Part shown: piece by piece, positions 9,252 to 19,895 of the stretch
Layout: each line of letters starts with the position of its first letter
Position numbering within the stretch: the stretch's first letter is position 1
From: Pantoea sp. Ep11b
Lineage (GTDB): Bacteria; Pseudomonadota; Gammaproteobacteria; Enterobacterales; Enterobacteriaceae
Assembly: GCF_040783975.1 (NCBI RefSeq)
Contig: NZ_CP160631.1
Span: 3,038,001-3,102,000 of the forward strand
Direction of reading: 5' to 3'
DNA length: 64,000 nucleotides
Translations under genes and position numbers: made by a program
Notes under the pieces: model-generated
The model's database searches: none
What the model saw: the letters and a program-made list of their open reading frames with translations, nothing else
What the model was told of the DNA's origin: nothing

Positions 9252-10772
9252 TTACGGCCTTGTAGTTGAAATTGAAGCGGTAAACCACTGCTGAATATTG
9301 CTCATGGCAGCGTGCGAAGTATCCAGAATCGGCTGTGGATAGACGCCCAGCAGCACCAGCAGCACCACCAGAACACCGATGGTCATAAACTCACGCGGGG
9401 ACATGCCTGGCAGCGGGTCTTTCGATTTCGCTTCGCCGTAGTAAGCGCGCTGCATCATCACCAGCGAGTAAACGGAGGCGAACACCAGACCAAAGGTCGC
9501 GATGACGATAATCGTCGGCACCACCTGGAAACTGCCTGTCAGGATCATAAACTCGCCGACGAAGTTACCGGTACCCGGCATACCGAGGTTGGCGACCGCG
9601 AAGAACAGCGACAGACCCGGGATCCACTTGATGCGCGACCAGAGTCCACCCATCTGACGCATATCGCGGGTATGCAGACGCTCATAAAGCTGACCACACA
9701 GGATGAAGAGTGCGGCGGCGGAGAGGCCGTGCGCAATCATCTGAATCACCGCACCCTGCAGCGCCAGCTGGCTGCCGGTATAGATGGCAATCAGCACAAA
9801 GCCCATGTGCGAAATCGAGGTGTAGGCGATCAGGCGTTTGATATCGGTCTGCGAGAAAGCCATCCAGGCGCCGTAGAAGATACCGATGATGCCCAACCAG
9901 TTGGCAATCGGCGCAAACTCGGCGGAGGCGTTCGGGAACAGCGGCAGGCTGAAGCGCAGCAAACCGTACGCTGCGGTTTTCAGCAGAATACCGGCCAGGT
10001 CGACGGAGCCCGCGGTCGGTGCCTGACTGTGCGCGTCCGGCAGCCAGCCGTGCAAAGGCACCACCGGCATCTTCACGGCGAAGGCGATAAAGAAGCCCAG
10101 CATCAGCAGGTATTCCACGCCACTCGACATCGGAGTCTGCAGCAGCTGCTCATAGCTGAATGTCCAGACGCCGGTCGCGTTGTAGTGAACAAACACCAGT
10201 CCCAGAATCGCAATCAGCATCACCAGACCCGACGCCTGGGTATAGATGAAGAATTTGGTCGCCGCGGAGATACGGGTTTTACCGTCTGACGCTTTATGAC
10301 CCCAGAGCGCGATGAGGAAGTACATCGGCACCAGCATCATTTCCCAGAAGAAGAAGAACAGGAACAGGTCGATGGAGAGGAACACACCGATCACGCCGCC
10401 CAGGATCCACATCAGGTTCAGGTGGAAAAAGCCCTGATACTTTGAGATCTCATTCCAGGAGCAGAGCACCGCCATCAGACCCAGCAGGCCGGTCAGCACC
10501 ACCATCAGCAGCGACAGCCCATCAATGGCTAAATGGAAGCTGATGCCGAAGCGTGGGATCCAGGGAACGGAGAAACTTGACTGCCACTGCGGAATGCCCG
10601 CTGCCTGCGTCAGTGAATAGCCTCCCTGCAACCAGAGTTGCAGCGAAAGCGCCAACGTCAGCCCCATGGTAATCAGCGCGATCCAGCGTGGCACCTTCGC
10701 GCCGAGGCGCTCAGTGAGCCAGCAGATCAGACCGCCGACGAAGGGTATGATAATTAGCCAAGGTAATAACAC
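9252..10772 (-). CDS. nuoM: NADH:quinone oxidoreductase subunit M
   Basis: Second antiporter-like membrane subunit of complex I, 506 aa (509 in E. coli), about 14 membrane helices. Visible signatures are FFFFWEMMLVPMYFLIALWG with the essential Glu in helix 5, KMPVVPLHGWLPDAHSQAPT, and DIKRLIAYTSISHMGF. The start codon is GTG (GTG TTA TTA CCT, giving MLLPW), matching the E. coli N-terminus, with AAGGGA upstream. An unusually long 205-bp gap holding a palindromic element separates it from nuoL; this may modulate its expression (inference). Confidence 0.97.
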   Translation of the reverse strand: MLLPWLIIIPFVGGLICWLTERLGAKVPRWIALITMGLTLALSLQLWLQGGYSLTQAAGIPQWQSSFSVPWIPRFGISFHLAIDGLSLLMVVLTGLLGLMAVLCSWNEISKYQGFFHLNLMWILGGVIGVFLSIDLFLFFFFWEMMLVPMYFLIALWGHKASDGKTRISAATKFFIYTQASGLVMLIAILGLVFVHYNATGVWTFSYEQLLQTPMSSGVEYLLMLGFFIAFAVKMPVVPLHGWLPDAHSQAPTAGSVDLAGILLKTAAYGLLRFSLPLFPNASAEFAPIANWLGIIGIFYGAWMAFSQTDIKRLIAYTSISHMGFVLIAIYTGSQLALQGAVIQMIAHGLSAAALFILCGQLYERLHTRDMRQMGGLWSRIKWIPGLSLFFAVANLGMPGTGNFVGEFMILTGSFQVVPTIIVIATFGLVFASVYSLVMMQRAYYGEAKSKDPLPGMSPREFMTIGVLVVLLVLLGVYPQPILDTSHAAMSNIQQWFTASISTTRP

Positions 10773-10800
10773 GGCACACTTCCCTTATATTTCCTTTTCT

Positions 10801-10915
10801 GAGCTACCCTACTCGCCATTTTCACCCCCGGCAGTGCTGGCAACCCTCACATACCTTAGTATGCTCCGGTCGCTGTGCGCTGGCGGTGATGAAACGGGCT
10901 GCGTCGATAACGCTC
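10801..10915 (-). repeat. Imperfect palindromic intergenic element between nuoL and nuoM
   Basis: A 115-bp stretch whose two halves are imperfect reverse complements: it opens GAGC and ends GCTC, the arms share a GCC-TTTCA-CC-GCAG-GC-ACC pattern, and the centre is CATAC-CTTA-GTATG (10850-10863). It sits 28 bp upstream of the nuoM start and inside the operon transcript, so the mRNA could fold into one long hairpin. The size and form resemble enterobacterial intergenic repeats of the ERIC or similar class, but I could not match it to a named family from sequence alone and saw no second copy in this window. Confidence 0.55.
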
Positions 10916-10945
10916 ATTACTCAGGTTATTTTGACATTCTTCATT

Positions 10946-10965
10946 GGGGTGAGCGAACTCACCCC
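10946..10965 (-). other. UUCG hairpin after nuoL
   Basis: Perfect 8-bp stem GGGGTGAG (10946-10953) / CTCACCCC (10958-10965). On the transcribed minus strand the loop reads TTCG, a very stable RNA tetraloop. It lies 12 nt after the nuoL stop codon and has no U-tract, so it is more likely an mRNA-processing or stabilising structure than a terminator. Confidence 0.65.
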
Positions 10966-10977
10966 GCTCATCAATCT

Positions 10978-12813
10978 TTAAATCACCAGCAGCAGAGCCA
11001 GCACCAGCACGGCACCGACGCTCATTGACGCCACGTACCAGCGCAGATAGCCGTTTTCACTGACCACCAGGCCTTTGTTAGCCACGCGCGACAGCAGCGC
11101 AGGCAGGTTCATCACGCCATTCAGTGGGTCGCGCTTCAGCAGCCACGCAATGCCCAGATAAGGTTTGACGAACACTTTGTCGTAGAGCCAGTCGAAGCCC
11201 CAGGCCGCAAACCACCAGGTGCCGAAGAAACGGCCCGGTGCGCTGTTTGCGATACGGGTAACCAGCTCACGTTTGCCCAGCCACAGCGCAGCCGCGATCA
11301 GAATGCCGACGATTGCGACAACGCCAGAGGTGATTTCCAGTCCCACTTTGCCCGCTTCACCAGATTCATTGGCTGGCAGAACGCCCGCCAGCGGTGGCGT
11401 GATCAGCGCACCAATGAAGGTGGAGAGCAGCAGCAGCACGATCAGCGGCAGGTGATGAGTAATACCCTTGCCGGCGTGCGCGTGGATTTTCTCTTCACCG
11501 TGGAACACGATAAAGATCATGCGGAAGGTGTAGATGGAGGTGAGGAACGCCCCGACCAGACCCGCCACCATCAGATTGATGTGACCGTTAGCCAGTGCGC
11601 CAAACAGAATCTCATCTTTACTGTAGAAGCCCGCCGTCACCAGCGGCAGTGCCGCCAGCGCCGCGCCACCGACCAGGAAGCAGGTGTAGACCAGCGGAAT
11701 GCTCTTGCGCAGGCCACCCATTTTGAAAATGTTCTGCTCGTGATGGCAGGCCAGAATGACGGAGCCCGACGAGAGGAACAGCAGCGCTTTGAAGAAAGCG
11801 TGCGTCATCAGATGGAAAATCGCCGCATCCCATGCCTGAACACCCAGCGCCAGGAACATGTAGCCAATCTGACTCATGGTGGAGTACGCAAGAACGCGTT
11901 TGATGTCGGTCTGCACCAGCGCCGCAAAACCTGCCAGCACCAGCGTAATCGCGCCGACAATGCCCACCAGATGCAGCACTTCCGGCGTCAGCAGGAACAG
12001 ACCGTGGCTGCGGGCGATCAGATAAACCCCCGCCGTCACCATGGTCGCGGCGTGGATCAGAGCCGAAACCGGGGTCGGACCGGCCATCGCATCCGCCAGC
12101 CAGGTCTGTAACGGCAGCTGCGCCGATTTACCGACCGCGCCACCCAGCAGCATCAGCGTTGCCCACTGCAGCATATGGTTGTCAGCAGCGAAATGTGCCG
12201 GTGCCAGTTCCATCATCTCACGGAAGTTCAGCGTGCCCAGCTCGTTGTAGAGTATGAACAGGCCGAAAGCCAGGAAGACGTCGCCGACGCGGGTGATGAT
12301 GAACGCTTTCATCGCCGCTTTGCCATTTTCCGGGTTGCTGTAGTAGAAGCCGATCAGCAGATAGGAGCAGAGCCCTACCCCTTCCCAGCCCAGATACATC
12401 AGCATCAGGTTATCGGCCAGCACCAGAACCACCATGCTGGCGATAAACAGGTTGGTATAGGCGAAGAAGCGGGAATAGCCCTCCTCTCCACGCATGTACC
12501 AGGAGGCGAACATATGAATGAAGAAGCCGACGCCGGTCACGACCGACAGCATGGTCAGCGACAGGCCATCCAGCGTCAGGTTAACTTTCATGTCAAAGTT
12601 GCCGACATGCATCCAGGTCCAGAGTGACTGGGTGTAAGCCTGCTGACCGTTAGCGAAGAAGTCGAAACCGATCATCGCCGTAGTCAGGGCCGCCAGACCC
12701 ACCGATCCCATACCTACCGTGGCCGACAGGTTCTCAGACCAGCGACCGCGCGAAAACGCTAACAGCAGAAAGCCGATTAGCGGAAACAAGACAGTTAAAT
12801 AGAGAAGATTCAT
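10978..12813 (-). CDS. nuoL: NADH:quinone oxidoreductase subunit L
   Basis: Largest antiporter-like subunit of complex I, 611 aa (613 in E. coli), about 16 membrane helices with the long lateral helix at the C-terminus. Family signatures present are [22 protein letters not shown] (essential Glu), [32 protein letters not shown] and [16 protein letters not shown]. The start overlaps nuoK by 4 bp (ATGA), so the two are probably translationally coupled. It is followed by the UUCG hairpin and palindromic element that separate it from nuoM. Confidence 0.97.
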   Translation of the reverse strand: MNLLYLTVLFPLIGFLLLAFSRGRWSENLSATVGMGSVGLAALTTAMIGFDFFANGQQAYTQSLWTWMHVGNFDMKVNLTLDGLSLTMLSVVTGVGFFIHMFASWYMRGEEGYSRFFAYTNLFIASMVVLVLADNLMLMYLGWEGVGLCSYLLIGFYYSNPENGKAAMKAFIITRVGDVFLAFGLFILYNELGTLNFREMMELAPAHFAADNHMLQWATLMLLGGAVGKSAQLPLQTWLADAMAGPTPVSALIHAATMVTAGVYLIARSHGLFLLTPEVLHLVGIVGAITLVLAGFAALVQTDIKRVLAYSTMSQIGYMFLALGVQAWDAAIFHLMTHAFFKALLFLSSGSVILACHHEQNIFKMGGLRKSIPLVYTCFLVGGAALAALPLVTAGFYSKDEILFGALANGHINLMVAGLVGAFLTSIYTFRMIFIVFHGEEKIHAHAGKGITHHLPLIVLLLLSTFIGALITPPLAGVLPANESGEAGKVGLEITSGVVAIVGILIAAALWLGKRELVTRIANSAPGRFFGTWWFAAWGFDWLYDKVFVKPYLGIAWLLKRDPLNGVMNLPALLSRVANKGLVVSENGYLRWYVASMSVGAVLVLALLLVI

Positions 12814-13112
12814 CCGCGCATCTCGCTCACAGTATCAATGTTCAGCGTCTGACGACGACGATAGAGCTGAAGCAGCAGTGCCAGACCGATACTGGCTTCC
12901 GCTGCCGCCAGGCTGATCGCCAGGATATACATCACCTGTCCATCGGCCTGACCCCAGTAGCTTCCGGCAACCACCAGAGCTAAAGCGGCGGCGTTGATCA
13001 TGATTTCAAGGCCGATCAGCATAAACAGCAGATTGCGGCGTATCACCAGTGATGTCAGTCCGAGGACAAACAGCACGGCGGCAAGAATCAATCCATGTTG
13101 TAACGGGATCAT
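12810..13112 (-). CDS. nuoK: NADH:quinone oxidoreductase subunit K
   Basis: Small membrane subunit of 100 aa (100 in E. coli), with three transmembrane helices and the two conserved membrane glutamates visible in [15 protein letters not shown] and [23 protein letters not shown]. It links NuoJ/NuoA to the antiporter-like subunits in the proton path. It overlaps nuoJ upstream and nuoL downstream by 4 bp each, a compact coupled J-K-L arrangement. Confidence 0.97.
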   Translation of the reverse strand: MIPLQHGLILAAVLFVLGLTSLVIRRNLLFMLIGLEIMINAAALALVVAGSYWGQADGQVMYILAISLAAAEASIGLALLLQLYRRRQTLNIDTVSEMRG

Positions 13113-13660
13113 GCGCTCTCCTTTTTCACCTGGGCGGCGTCAGCAGGACGGTTGCTCAGAACTTCACCCTGACGCTCTTCACGACCAATGTGGAACGCCA
13201 CGACCAGCCCCGCCAGCAGCAGCATGGAAGCCAGCTCAACGGCCAGGACATAAGGACCAAACAGGCTGATGCCGACCGCTTTCGCGTCGATGACGGTGCC
13301 ATCGATGCCCTGATCATTTGCCGTCAGAATGGCATAGACCATCACCACCAGCAGCAGCATCGAAGCCAGACCCGGTCCAATCCACAGTGACGGGCTGAGC
13401 CATTCACGCTCCTGCTTCTCAGTCTGTTTGCCCAGGTTCAGCATCATGACCACGAAGACGAACAGCACCATAATGGCCCCGGCGTAAACGATGATCTCCA
13501 GCGCACCGGCAAAGTAGGCACCCATTGAGAAGAAGACACCGGCGATCGATAACAGCGACACGATCAGGTACAGCAACGCATGTACCGGATTAGTATGGGT
13601 AATGACGCGCAACGTCGTCAGCACCGCTACCAGTCCGCAAAGATAAAACGCAAATTCCAT
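13109..13660 (-). CDS. nuoJ: NADH:quinone oxidoreductase subunit J
   Basis: Membrane subunit of 183 aa (184 in E. coli), five transmembrane helices; [25 protein letters not shown] is the conserved helix with the pi-bulge important for coupling. I start it at 13660 ([12 protein letters not shown]), preceded by AAGGAG, because that equals the E. coli N-terminus; a reading from 13741 would add 27 residues that overlap nuoI. It overlaps nuoK by 4 bp. Confidence 0.96.
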   Translation of the reverse strand: MEFAFYLCGLVAVLTTLRVITHTNPVHALLYLIVSLLSIAGVFFSMGAYFAGALEIIVYAGAIMVLFVFVVMMLNLGKQTEKQEREWLSPSLWIGPGLASMLLLVVMVYAILTANDQGIDGTVIDAKAVGISLFGPYVLAVELASMLLLAGLVVAFHIGREERQGEVLSNRPADAAQVKKESA

Positions 13661-13670
13661 GCCTTGCTCC

Positions 13671-14213
13671 TTAAGGTAATAAGCCTTTGACGTCGACAGG
13701 CTTCGCTTCGTTTTCCGCGTCGCCCTTATCTTTGCCGTCAATCGCCATACCCGCCATGCGGTAGAAGTTGTACTCCGGATATTTACCCGGTCCCGAAATC
13801 AGCAGATCGTCCTTTTCGTACACCAGATCCTGACGCTTGAACTCACCCAGTTCGAAATCGGGGGTCAGCTGAATCGCCGTGGTCGGACAGGCCTCTTCAC
13901 ACATGCCGCAGAAGATGCAGCGTGAGAAGTTGATGCGGAAAAACTCCGGATACCAGCGGCCATCTTTGGTTTCTGCTTTTTGCAGCGAAATACAGCCGAC
14001 CGGACAGGCCACCGCACAGAGGTTACAGGCGACGCAACGCTCGGCGCCATCCGGGTCGCGGGTTAACACGATACGACCACGGTAACGTGGCGGCAGATAA
14101 ACCGGCTCTTCCGGGTACATCTGAGTTTCACGTTTGGCGAAGGCGTGCAGGCCGATCAGCCAGATACTGCGAACTGTCGTGCCAAAGCCTACGACAATAT
14201 CTTTCAAAGTCAT
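13671..14213 (-). CDS. nuoI: NADH:quinone oxidoreductase subunit I (two [4Fe-4S])
   Basis: Peripheral-arm subunit of 180 aa (180 in E. coli) that holds clusters N6a and N6b on the electron path to N2. Two ferredoxin-type motifs are clear: [12 protein letters not shown] beginning at Cys60 and [12 protein letters not shown] beginning at Cys99. An N-terminal amphipathic part docks it to the membrane domain beside NuoH. It lies between nuoH and nuoJ with 10-11 nt gaps. Confidence 0.97.
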   Translation of the reverse strand: MTLKDIVVGFGTTVRSIWLIGLHAFAKRETQMYPEEPVYLPPRYRGRIVLTRDPDGAERCVACNLCAVACPVGCISLQKAETKDGRWYPEFFRINFSRCIFCGMCEEACPTTAIQLTPDFELGEFKRQDLVYEKDDLLISGPGKYPEYNFYRMAGMAIDGKDKGDAENEAKPVDVKGLLP

Positions 14214-14224
14214 TTGTTAACCCC

Positions 14225-15202
14225 TTACGACGCTGTGTAGAGAATCACTGCGGCCGTAGCCAGCAGGTTCAGCAGCGTCAACGGCAGACACACTTTCCAG
14301 CCGAATGACAGCACCTGATCGTAACGTGGACGCGGAAGCGCAGCACGGATCAGGATGAACATCATCATAAAGAACGCCGTTTTCAGGGCGAACCAGATGA
14401 ACGGCGGCAGGAATGGGCCGTGCCAGCCACCAAAGAACAGCGTCACGATCAAGGCTGATACGGTGGTAATAGCCACATATTCGCCGACAAAGAACAGGCC
14501 GAACTTCATACCGGCATATTCGATGTGATAACCATCTGCCAGCTCCTGTTCCGCTTCCGGCTGGTCAAACGGGTGACGGTGACACACCGCCACGCCCGCA
14601 ATACAGAAGGTCACGAAACCAAAGAACTGCGGGATGATGTTCCACAGATGCGTCTGGCTGTTAACGATGTCGTTCATATTGAACGAGCCCGCCTGTGCGA
14701 CGACGCCCATCAGCGACAGCCCCAGGAACACTTCATAGCTCAGGGTCTGCGCCGAGGCGCGCATAGCACCCAGCAGCGAGTATTTGTTGTTACTCGACCA
14801 GCCAGCAAACAGCACGGCATACACGGCCAGGCCCGCCATCATCAGGAAGAAGAGCAGACCGATGTTCAGGTCTGTCACCATCCAGGTCGGCGACACCGGC
14901 ACGATAGCAAAGGCCAGCAGCAGTGAAACGAAGGCGATAACCGGCGCCAGGGTAAAGATAAAGCGATCGGTAAACGGCGGGACCCAGTCCTCTTTAAAGA
15001 ACATCTTGATCATGTCCGCGACCAGCTGCAGCGAGCCGCCCCAGCCTACGCGGTTAGGTCCGTAACGGTTCTGGAACAGGCCGAGCAGACGACGCTCGGC
15101 GAAGCTCATGAACGCGCCGCAGGCCACGACCACCAGCAGAATGACGATGGCTTTAACAATGGCCAGCAGAATGTCGATAACGTCCGGTGTTAACCAGCTC
15201 AT
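14225..15202 (-). CDS. nuoH: NADH:quinone oxidoreductase subunit H
   Basis: Membrane subunit that forms the quinone-access chamber and the first proton channel (E-channel), 325 aa as in E. coli, about eight helices. Conserved landmarks: [20 protein letters not shown], the acidic loop [20 protein letters not shown] facing NuoB/NuoCD, and [11 protein letters not shown] near the C-terminus. Its ATG overlaps the nuoG stop by 4 bp. Confidence 0.97.
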   Translation of the reverse strand: MSWLTPDVIDILLAIVKAIVILLVVVACGAFMSFAERRLLGLFQNRYGPNRVGWGGSLQLVADMIKMFFKEDWVPPFTDRFIFTLAPVIAFVSLLLAFAIVPVSPTWMVTDLNIGLLFFLMMAGLAVYAVLFAGWSSNNKYSLLGAMRASAQTLSYEVFLGLSLMGVVAQAGSFNMNDIVNSQTHLWNIIPQFFGFVTFCIAGVAVCHRHPFDQPEAEQELADGYHIEYAGMKFGLFFVGEYVAITTVSALIVTLFFGGWHGPFLPPFIWFALKTAFFMMMFILIRAALPRPRYDQVLSFGWKVCLPLTLLNLLATAAVILYTAS

Positions 15203-17922
15203 TGCGCCGCCTCCTGCAGAGTCTCAATTTTACCGTTCGCCAGGAATGGCGGAACGCCCGGCATGCCCAGCGGCAGGCCAATCTGTCCCGCCTGCAGTGA
15301 CGCCGAGAGACGAACCGGCAGACGCACGGTTTCACCGGCACAGCTGAACTCTGCCGCTGCGCCCTGGTTCAGGCCCAGTTTCGCTGCATCTTCCGGGTTA
15401 ATCACCAGCGCAGGCTCGGCCATACGCTGCTGGAAGACCGGTGAACGCTGTGACATCTCTTCGCTGCCGAACAGGCGATGAAGCGGTGCTACGCGCCACT
15501 GCGCATCACGACTGAAGGCAGCCGGAACGGTGGTGAACCACGGCAGCTGAGCGCTGCTGGCGTCAAACAGGCGCACGCCCGGATCGCCGTGACGCAGTTT
15601 GCCGCCCACTTCGGCCTGGAACTTGTTCCACGCCTGCGGTGAGTTCCAGCCTGGCGCCCAGGCAAACGGAATCTGCGAACGCGGCGCCGAAGGCTGGTTG
15701 TTCCCTTCCATAGAGAAGGCGAACATCGTGTCCTGATCCTGCGGCTGGCGCGGTTCATGCACGCTGATATTGGCGCGTGCCGCTGTGCGTCCGCTGTTAC
15801 GAATAGGCGAGCGCGACAGTTTCTGACCGCGAATACGGAAGCTGGCATCCGGTGCCGCTTCTTTAATGCCAGCCAGCTGCGGCAGACGGGCCACCACGGC
15901 ATCGATCACATGATCGAGCTGCGTCCAGTCCACATGACGGCTTTCCAGGGTGCTGTGCAGCGAATGCAGCCAGCGCCAGCTCTCCAGCATCACCACGCTG
16001 TTGTCGTAGTACGCCGGATCGTAAACCTGGAAGAAACGCTGAGCGCGACCTTCATGGTTGATCGAGGTGCCATCGCTCTCCGCGAAGCTGGCGGTCGACA
16101 GCACCAGACCGGCTTTTTCCAGCGTTGCAGTGCGCTGATGGTCAACCACGATAACGTTGGTGGTCTGGGCCAGGGCGGCGTCCACCTGCGCTTTTGGCGC
16201 ATGGCGATAGAGATCGTTTTCCAGCACGACCAGCGCATCCGCTTCACCGCTGCTCAGCTGCTCCAGCGCATGCTCCAGCGGATTACCGCCGATCATGCCC
16301 AGGCCCATGCTGTTAGCGTGATCGGCCAGCAGGGTAATGCCGACATCCGCGCCGCGCGCTTTCAGGGCTCTGGCCACGTTCGCTGCGGCTTCAATTACCG
16401 CCGTGCTGCCCGCGTGGGTGCCGGAGATAATTAACGGTTTTTTCGCTCCGGCCAGCGCCTGAACGACCACATCCATTTTTCCGCTGAGCGCGCTGTCGAA
16501 ATCGGCAACCGCAGGCGCGGATTCATCCAGCGCGCTGGCGATCGCGAAGCCGAGACGCGCCTGATCTTCAACCGGCGCGCGATAGCTCCACGCGGCGATA
16601 TCATCCAGACGGGTTTCATCGACGTGCGTGACAAACAGCGGATGCTTCGCGTTCTGACCGATGTTCAGGATCGCAGCGATCTGCCAGTCAGCCACTTTCT
16701 GCGCCGCCGCCATGTCGCGGGCTTTGCCTTTCACCGCCTGACGCACCGACAGGGCGACGCGGGCGCCGACCTGCGTCAGATCTTCACCCAGCACCAGCAC
16801 CGCATCGTAACTTTCAATTTCGCGCAGCGATGGCGTATAGATCCCACCTTCTCGCAGCACTTTCAGCATCAGTTCCAGACGTGCCTGCTCATCGGCGGGC
16901 ATCCCGGTCGAGAAGTTTTCTGCACCGACCAGCTCACGCAGCGCGAAGTTGCTTTCGATGCTGGCGCGCGGCGAGCCGATACCAATCACTTTTTTCGCCT
17001 GACGCAGCAGATCGGCACCGGCGTTGACCGCCTGTTCGGCGTTCAGCGTGACCCAGTCGTTGCCACGCAGCAGCATCGGCTGACGCGGACGATCTTTACG
17101 GTTCACGTAGCCATAGCCGAAGCGGCCACGGTCGCAGAGGAAGTAGTGGTTGACGCTGCCGTTGTAGCGGTTTTCGATACGGCGCAGTTCGCCATAGCGC
17201 TCACCCGGGCTGGTGTTACAGCCGACGCTGCACTGCTGACAGATGCTCGGCGCAAACTGCATGTCCCATTTACGGTTATAGCGTTCGGAGTGGGTCTTGT
17301 CGGTGAAGACGCCGGTCGGGCAGATCTCCACCAGGTTGCCGGAGAATTCGCTCTCCAGCGTGCCATCTTCCGGGCGGCCGAAGTAGACGTTGTCGTGCGC
17401 ACCGTAGACACCCAGATCCTTGCCGTCGGCATAATCTTTGTAGTAACGCACGCAGCGGTAGCAGGCGATACAGCGGTTCATCTCATGGGAGATAAACGGA
17501 CCGAGATCCTGATTACGGTGGGTACGTTTGGTGAAGCGATAGCGGCGGAAACTGTGGCCGGTCATCACTGTCATATCCTGCAGGTGACAGTTACCGCCCT
17601 CTTCGCACACCGGGCAGTCGTGTGGGTGGTTGGTCATCAGCCACTCCACCACGCTTTCGCGGAACTCTTTCGCTTCGCCATCATCGATGGAGATGAATGT
17701 GCCGTCAGAGGCCGGCGTCATGCAGGACATGACGAGACGACCACGGGTATCTTCGGCATTCTGGAATTGCTTTACCGCACACTGGCGGCAGGCCCCAACG
17801 CTTCCCAGCGCCGGATGCCAGCAAAAGTAAGGAATATCAAGGCCCAGAGAAAGACATGCCTGTAGCAGGTTGTCCGCTCCGTTCACATCATACTCTTTAC
17901 CGTCTACATGAATTGTAGCCAT
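15199..17922 (-). CDS. nuoG: NADH:quinone oxidoreductase subunit G (Fe-S, molybdopterin-oxidoreductase fold)
   Basis: Largest peripheral subunit, 907 aa (about 908 in E. coli). The N-terminal [2Fe-2S] ferredoxin domain (N1b) has [17 protein letters not shown]; then come the His/Cys motif [14 protein letters not shown] (N5), [13 protein letters not shown] with a later CPTG (N4), and CQQCSVGCN for the extra N7 cluster found in enterobacteria. The C-terminal two thirds is a molybdopterin-oxidoreductase-like fold without cofactor. The gap to nuoF carries two hairpins. Confidence 0.97.
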   Translation of the reverse strand: MATIHVDGKEYDVNGADNLLQACLSLGLDIPYFCWHPALGSVGACRQCAVKQFQNAEDTRGRLVMSCMTPASDGTFISIDDGEAKEFRESVVEWLMTNHPHDCPVCEEGGNCHLQDMTVMTGHSFRRYRFTKRTHRNQDLGPFISHEMNRCIACYRCVRYYKDYADGKDLGVYGAHDNVYFGRPEDGTLESEFSGNLVEICPTGVFTDKTHSERYNRKWDMQFAPSICQQCSVGCNTSPGERYGELRRIENRYNGSVNHYFLCDRGRFGYGYVNRKDRPRQPMLLRGNDWVTLNAEQAVNAGADLLRQAKKVIGIGSPRASIESNFALRELVGAENFSTGMPADEQARLELMLKVLREGGIYTPSLREIESYDAVLVLGEDLTQVGARVALSVRQAVKGKARDMAAAQKVADWQIAAILNIGQNAKHPLFVTHVDETRLDDIAAWSYRAPVEDQARLGFAIASALDESAPAVADFDSALSGKMDVVVQALAGAKKPLIISGTHAGSTAVIEAAANVARALKARGADVGITLLADHANSMGLGMIGGNPLEHALEQLSSGEADALVVLENDLYRHAPKAQVDAALAQTTNVIVVDHQRTATLEKAGLVLSTASFAESDGTSINHEGRAQRFFQVYDPAYYDNSVVMLESWRWLHSLHSTLESRHVDWTQLDHVIDAVVARLPQLAGIKEAAPDASFRIRGQKLSRSPIRNSGRTAARANISVHEPRQPQDQDTMFAFSMEGNNQPSAPRSQIPFAWAPGWNSPQAWNKFQAEVGGKLRHGDPGVRLFDASSAQLPWFTTVPAAFSRDAQWRVAPLHRLFGSEEMSQRSPVFQQRMAEPALVINPEDAAKLGLNQGAAAEFSCAGETVRLPVRLSASLQAGQIGLPLGMPGVPPFLANGKIETLQEAAQ

Positions 17923-17941
17923 AGTGACATGCTTCCGTAAG

Positions 17942-17999
17942 GCTCGTCAGAGACGAGCGTTAATCATATTCTTGCCCCGACACACGACATTGTCGGGGC
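17942..17999 (-). other. Two intercistronic hairpins between nuoF and nuoG
   Basis: Hairpin 1: GCCCCGACA (17974-17982) / TGTCGGGGC (17991-17999), perfect 9-bp stem with 8-nt loop. Hairpin 2: GCTCGTC (17942-17948) / GACGAGC (17952-17958), perfect 7-bp stem with 3-nt loop, ending about 20 nt before the nuoG ATG. Neither has a U-tract. They fill a 112-bp gap in an otherwise tight operon, so segmental mRNA stability or processing is a reasonable guess. Confidence 0.6.
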
Positions 18000-18034
18000 G
18001 GCGGCACCAGGCCTGTTCCGTGTTCTGCGGCGGA

Positions 18035-19381
18035 TTACCAGCGTGCTTTCAGCAGGTTAGGCTGAATACCGCCAATTGCGCGGGTATTACCAAACACCTG
18101 CGGTGCCATGCCGGCTTCAAACTCTTCACGGAAATATTTGATGGCACTCTGCAGTGGCTCAACCGCACCCGGCGCATGCGCACAGAAGGTTTTACCCGGG
18201 CCAAGCTGACGGCAGAGTTGCAGCAGCGTTTCGATATCACCAGGCTGACCCTGCTTCTGCTCCAGCGCACGCAGAATTTTTACGCTCCACGGCAGACCAT
18301 CACGGCAAGGCGTACACCAGCCGCACGATTCGCGCGCAAAGAACTCTTCCAGATTGCGCACCAGCGAGACCATGTTGATTTCGTGATCCACCGCCATCGC
18401 CAGCGCGGTACCCAGACGGCTTCCGGCTTTACCGATGCTGGCGAACTCCATTGGCAGATCCAGATGCTGATCGGTCAGGAAGTCCGTACCGGCGCCACCG
18501 GGCTGCCAGGCTTTAAACTTCAGTCCGTCGCGCATGCCACCGGCATAATCTTCAAGAATTTCACGCGCGGTGATACCAAATGGCAGCTCCCAGACGCCGG
18601 GATTTTTCACCCGTCCGGAGAAGCCCATCATCTTGGTGCCGGCATCTTCGCTTTTCGAGATGCCTTTGTACCACTCCACGCCGTTAGCCAGAATTGCCGG
18701 GACATTGGAGAGGGTTTCGACGTTGTTGACGCAGGTCGGTTTACCCCACGCGCCCGCACTCGCCGGGAATGGCGGTTTGGAACGCGGGTTAGCACGACGG
18801 CCTTCCAGCGAGTTAATCAGCGCCGTCTCTTCACCGCAGATATAACGGCCCGCACCGGTGTGGACGATCAGCTCAAAGTCGAAACCGGTTCCGAGAATAT
18901 TTTTCCCCAGATAGCCCGCTTCGGTCGCTTCGGCAATCGCACGACGCAGATGCACCGCAGCTTCGATATATTCGCCGCGCAGGAAGATGTAGCCGCGATA
19001 CGCTTTCAGGGCAAAGGCGCTGATCAGCATGCCTTCCACCAGCTGGTGCGGCATCTGTTCCATCAGCAGACGGTCTTTATAGGTGCCCGGCTCCATCTCA
19101 TCGGCGTTACACAGCAGGTAACGGATGTTCATCGACTCATCTTTCGGCATCAGGCTCCACTTCAGTCCGGTAGAGAAGCCTGCACCGCCGCGCCCTTTCA
19201 GGCCGGAATCTTTAACGGCTGCGACAATTTCATCCTGTGACATGGTCTTCAGCGCTTTATCCGCACCGGCGTAGCCGTTTTTGCTGCGGTATTCGTCAAA
19301 CCAGACTGGTTGTTTGTCATCACGCATCCGCCAGGTCAGCGGATGGGTTTCAGCAGTACGAATGATCGTTTTCATTGTCAT
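18035..19381 (-). CDS. nuoF: NADH:quinone oxidoreductase subunit F (NADH/FMN site)
   Basis: Oxidises NADH through FMN and passes electrons to cluster N3. The protein has 448 aa from the ATG at 19381, or 446 from 19375, which matches the E. coli start better (445 aa). The glycine-rich NADH/FMN site [16 protein letters not shown] lies near residues 59-74, and the N3 cluster motif [12 protein letters not shown] near residue 355 with a further Cys in [13 protein letters not shown]. The 19381 ATG overlaps the nuoE stop (ATGA), supporting coupled translation. Confidence 0.96.
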   Translation of the reverse strand: MTMKTIIRTAETHPLTWRMRDDKQPVWFDEYRSKNGYAGADKALKTMSQDEIVAAVKDSGLKGRGGAGFSTGLKWSLMPKDESMNIRYLLCNADEMEPGTYKDRLLMEQMPHQLVEGMLISAFALKAYRGYIFLRGEYIEAAVHLRRAIAEATEAGYLGKNILGTGFDFELIVHTGAGRYICGEETALINSLEGRRANPRSKPPFPASAGAWGKPTCVNNVETLSNVPAILANGVEWYKGISKSEDAGTKMMGFSGRVKNPGVWELPFGITAREILEDYAGGMRDGLKFKAWQPGGAGTDFLTDQHLDLPMEFASIGKAGSRLGTALAMAVDHEINMVSLVRNLEEFFARESCGWCTPCRDGLPWSVKILRALEQKQGQPGDIETLLQLCRQLGPGKTFCAHAPGAVEPLQSAIKYFREEFEAGMAPQVFGNTRAIGGIQPNLLKARW

Positions 19382-19893
19382 TGATACTGCTCCAGCAAAG
19401 TCGGGATGCCTTCCGGCGTCAGATGAACATGCGTATCTTCATCCACCATCATCGTTGGCCCCTTGTCACAGTTGCCCAGACAGCAGGTTGGCAGCAGCGT
19501 AAAGCGGCCATCGGCCGTCGTCTGGCCTGGTTTAATGTTCAGCTGCTGCTCCAGCGCAGCCTGAATGCCCTGATAACCCGTGATATGACAGACCACGCTG
19601 TCACAGTAACGAATCACATGACGGCCAACCGGCTGACGGAAGATCTGACTGTAAAATGTCGCCACGCCTTCAACGTCACTGGCCGGAATGCCCAGCACCT
19701 CAGCAATCGCGTTGATAGCGCCATCCGGCACCCAGCCGCGCTGCTTCTGCACGATCTTCAGCGCTTCGATTGAGGCTGCACGCGCATCTTCATAGTGGTG
19801 TTTTTCGTGCTCGATGGCGTGATGTTCTTCCGCGCTCAGCACGAAGACCTCGTTAGGGTCGATCGTTTTAATGGCAATGTGTTGATCGTGCAT
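19378..19893 (-). CDS. nuoE: NADH:quinone oxidoreductase subunit E ([2Fe-2S] N1a)
   Basis: Thioredoxin-like [2Fe-2S] subunit of 171 aa (166 in E. coli) that carries the off-path cluster N1a next to NuoF. Cluster ligands are visible as [11 protein letters not shown] and [11 protein letters not shown]. The N-terminus has a few extra His-rich residues ([15 protein letters not shown]). It starts 2 nt after nuoCD and overlaps nuoF by 4 bp. Confidence 0.96.
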   Translation of the reverse strand: MHDQHIAIKTIDPNEVFVLSAEEHHAIEHEKHHYEDARAASIEALKIVQKQRGWVPDGAINAIAEVLGIPASDVEGVATFYSQIFRQPVGRHVIRYCDSVVCHITGYQGIQAALEQQLNIKPGQTTADGRFTLLPTCCLGNCDKGPTMMVDEDTHVHLTPEGIPTLLEQYQ

Positions 19894-19895
19894 AA

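Noticed and set aside
16624..19240. Two long plus-strand frames opposite nuoG and nuoF (413 and 438 codons)
   Set aside because: Antisense shadows of verified complex I genes; composition is rich in His, Gln and Arg as expected from reversed codons, and no family is recognised.
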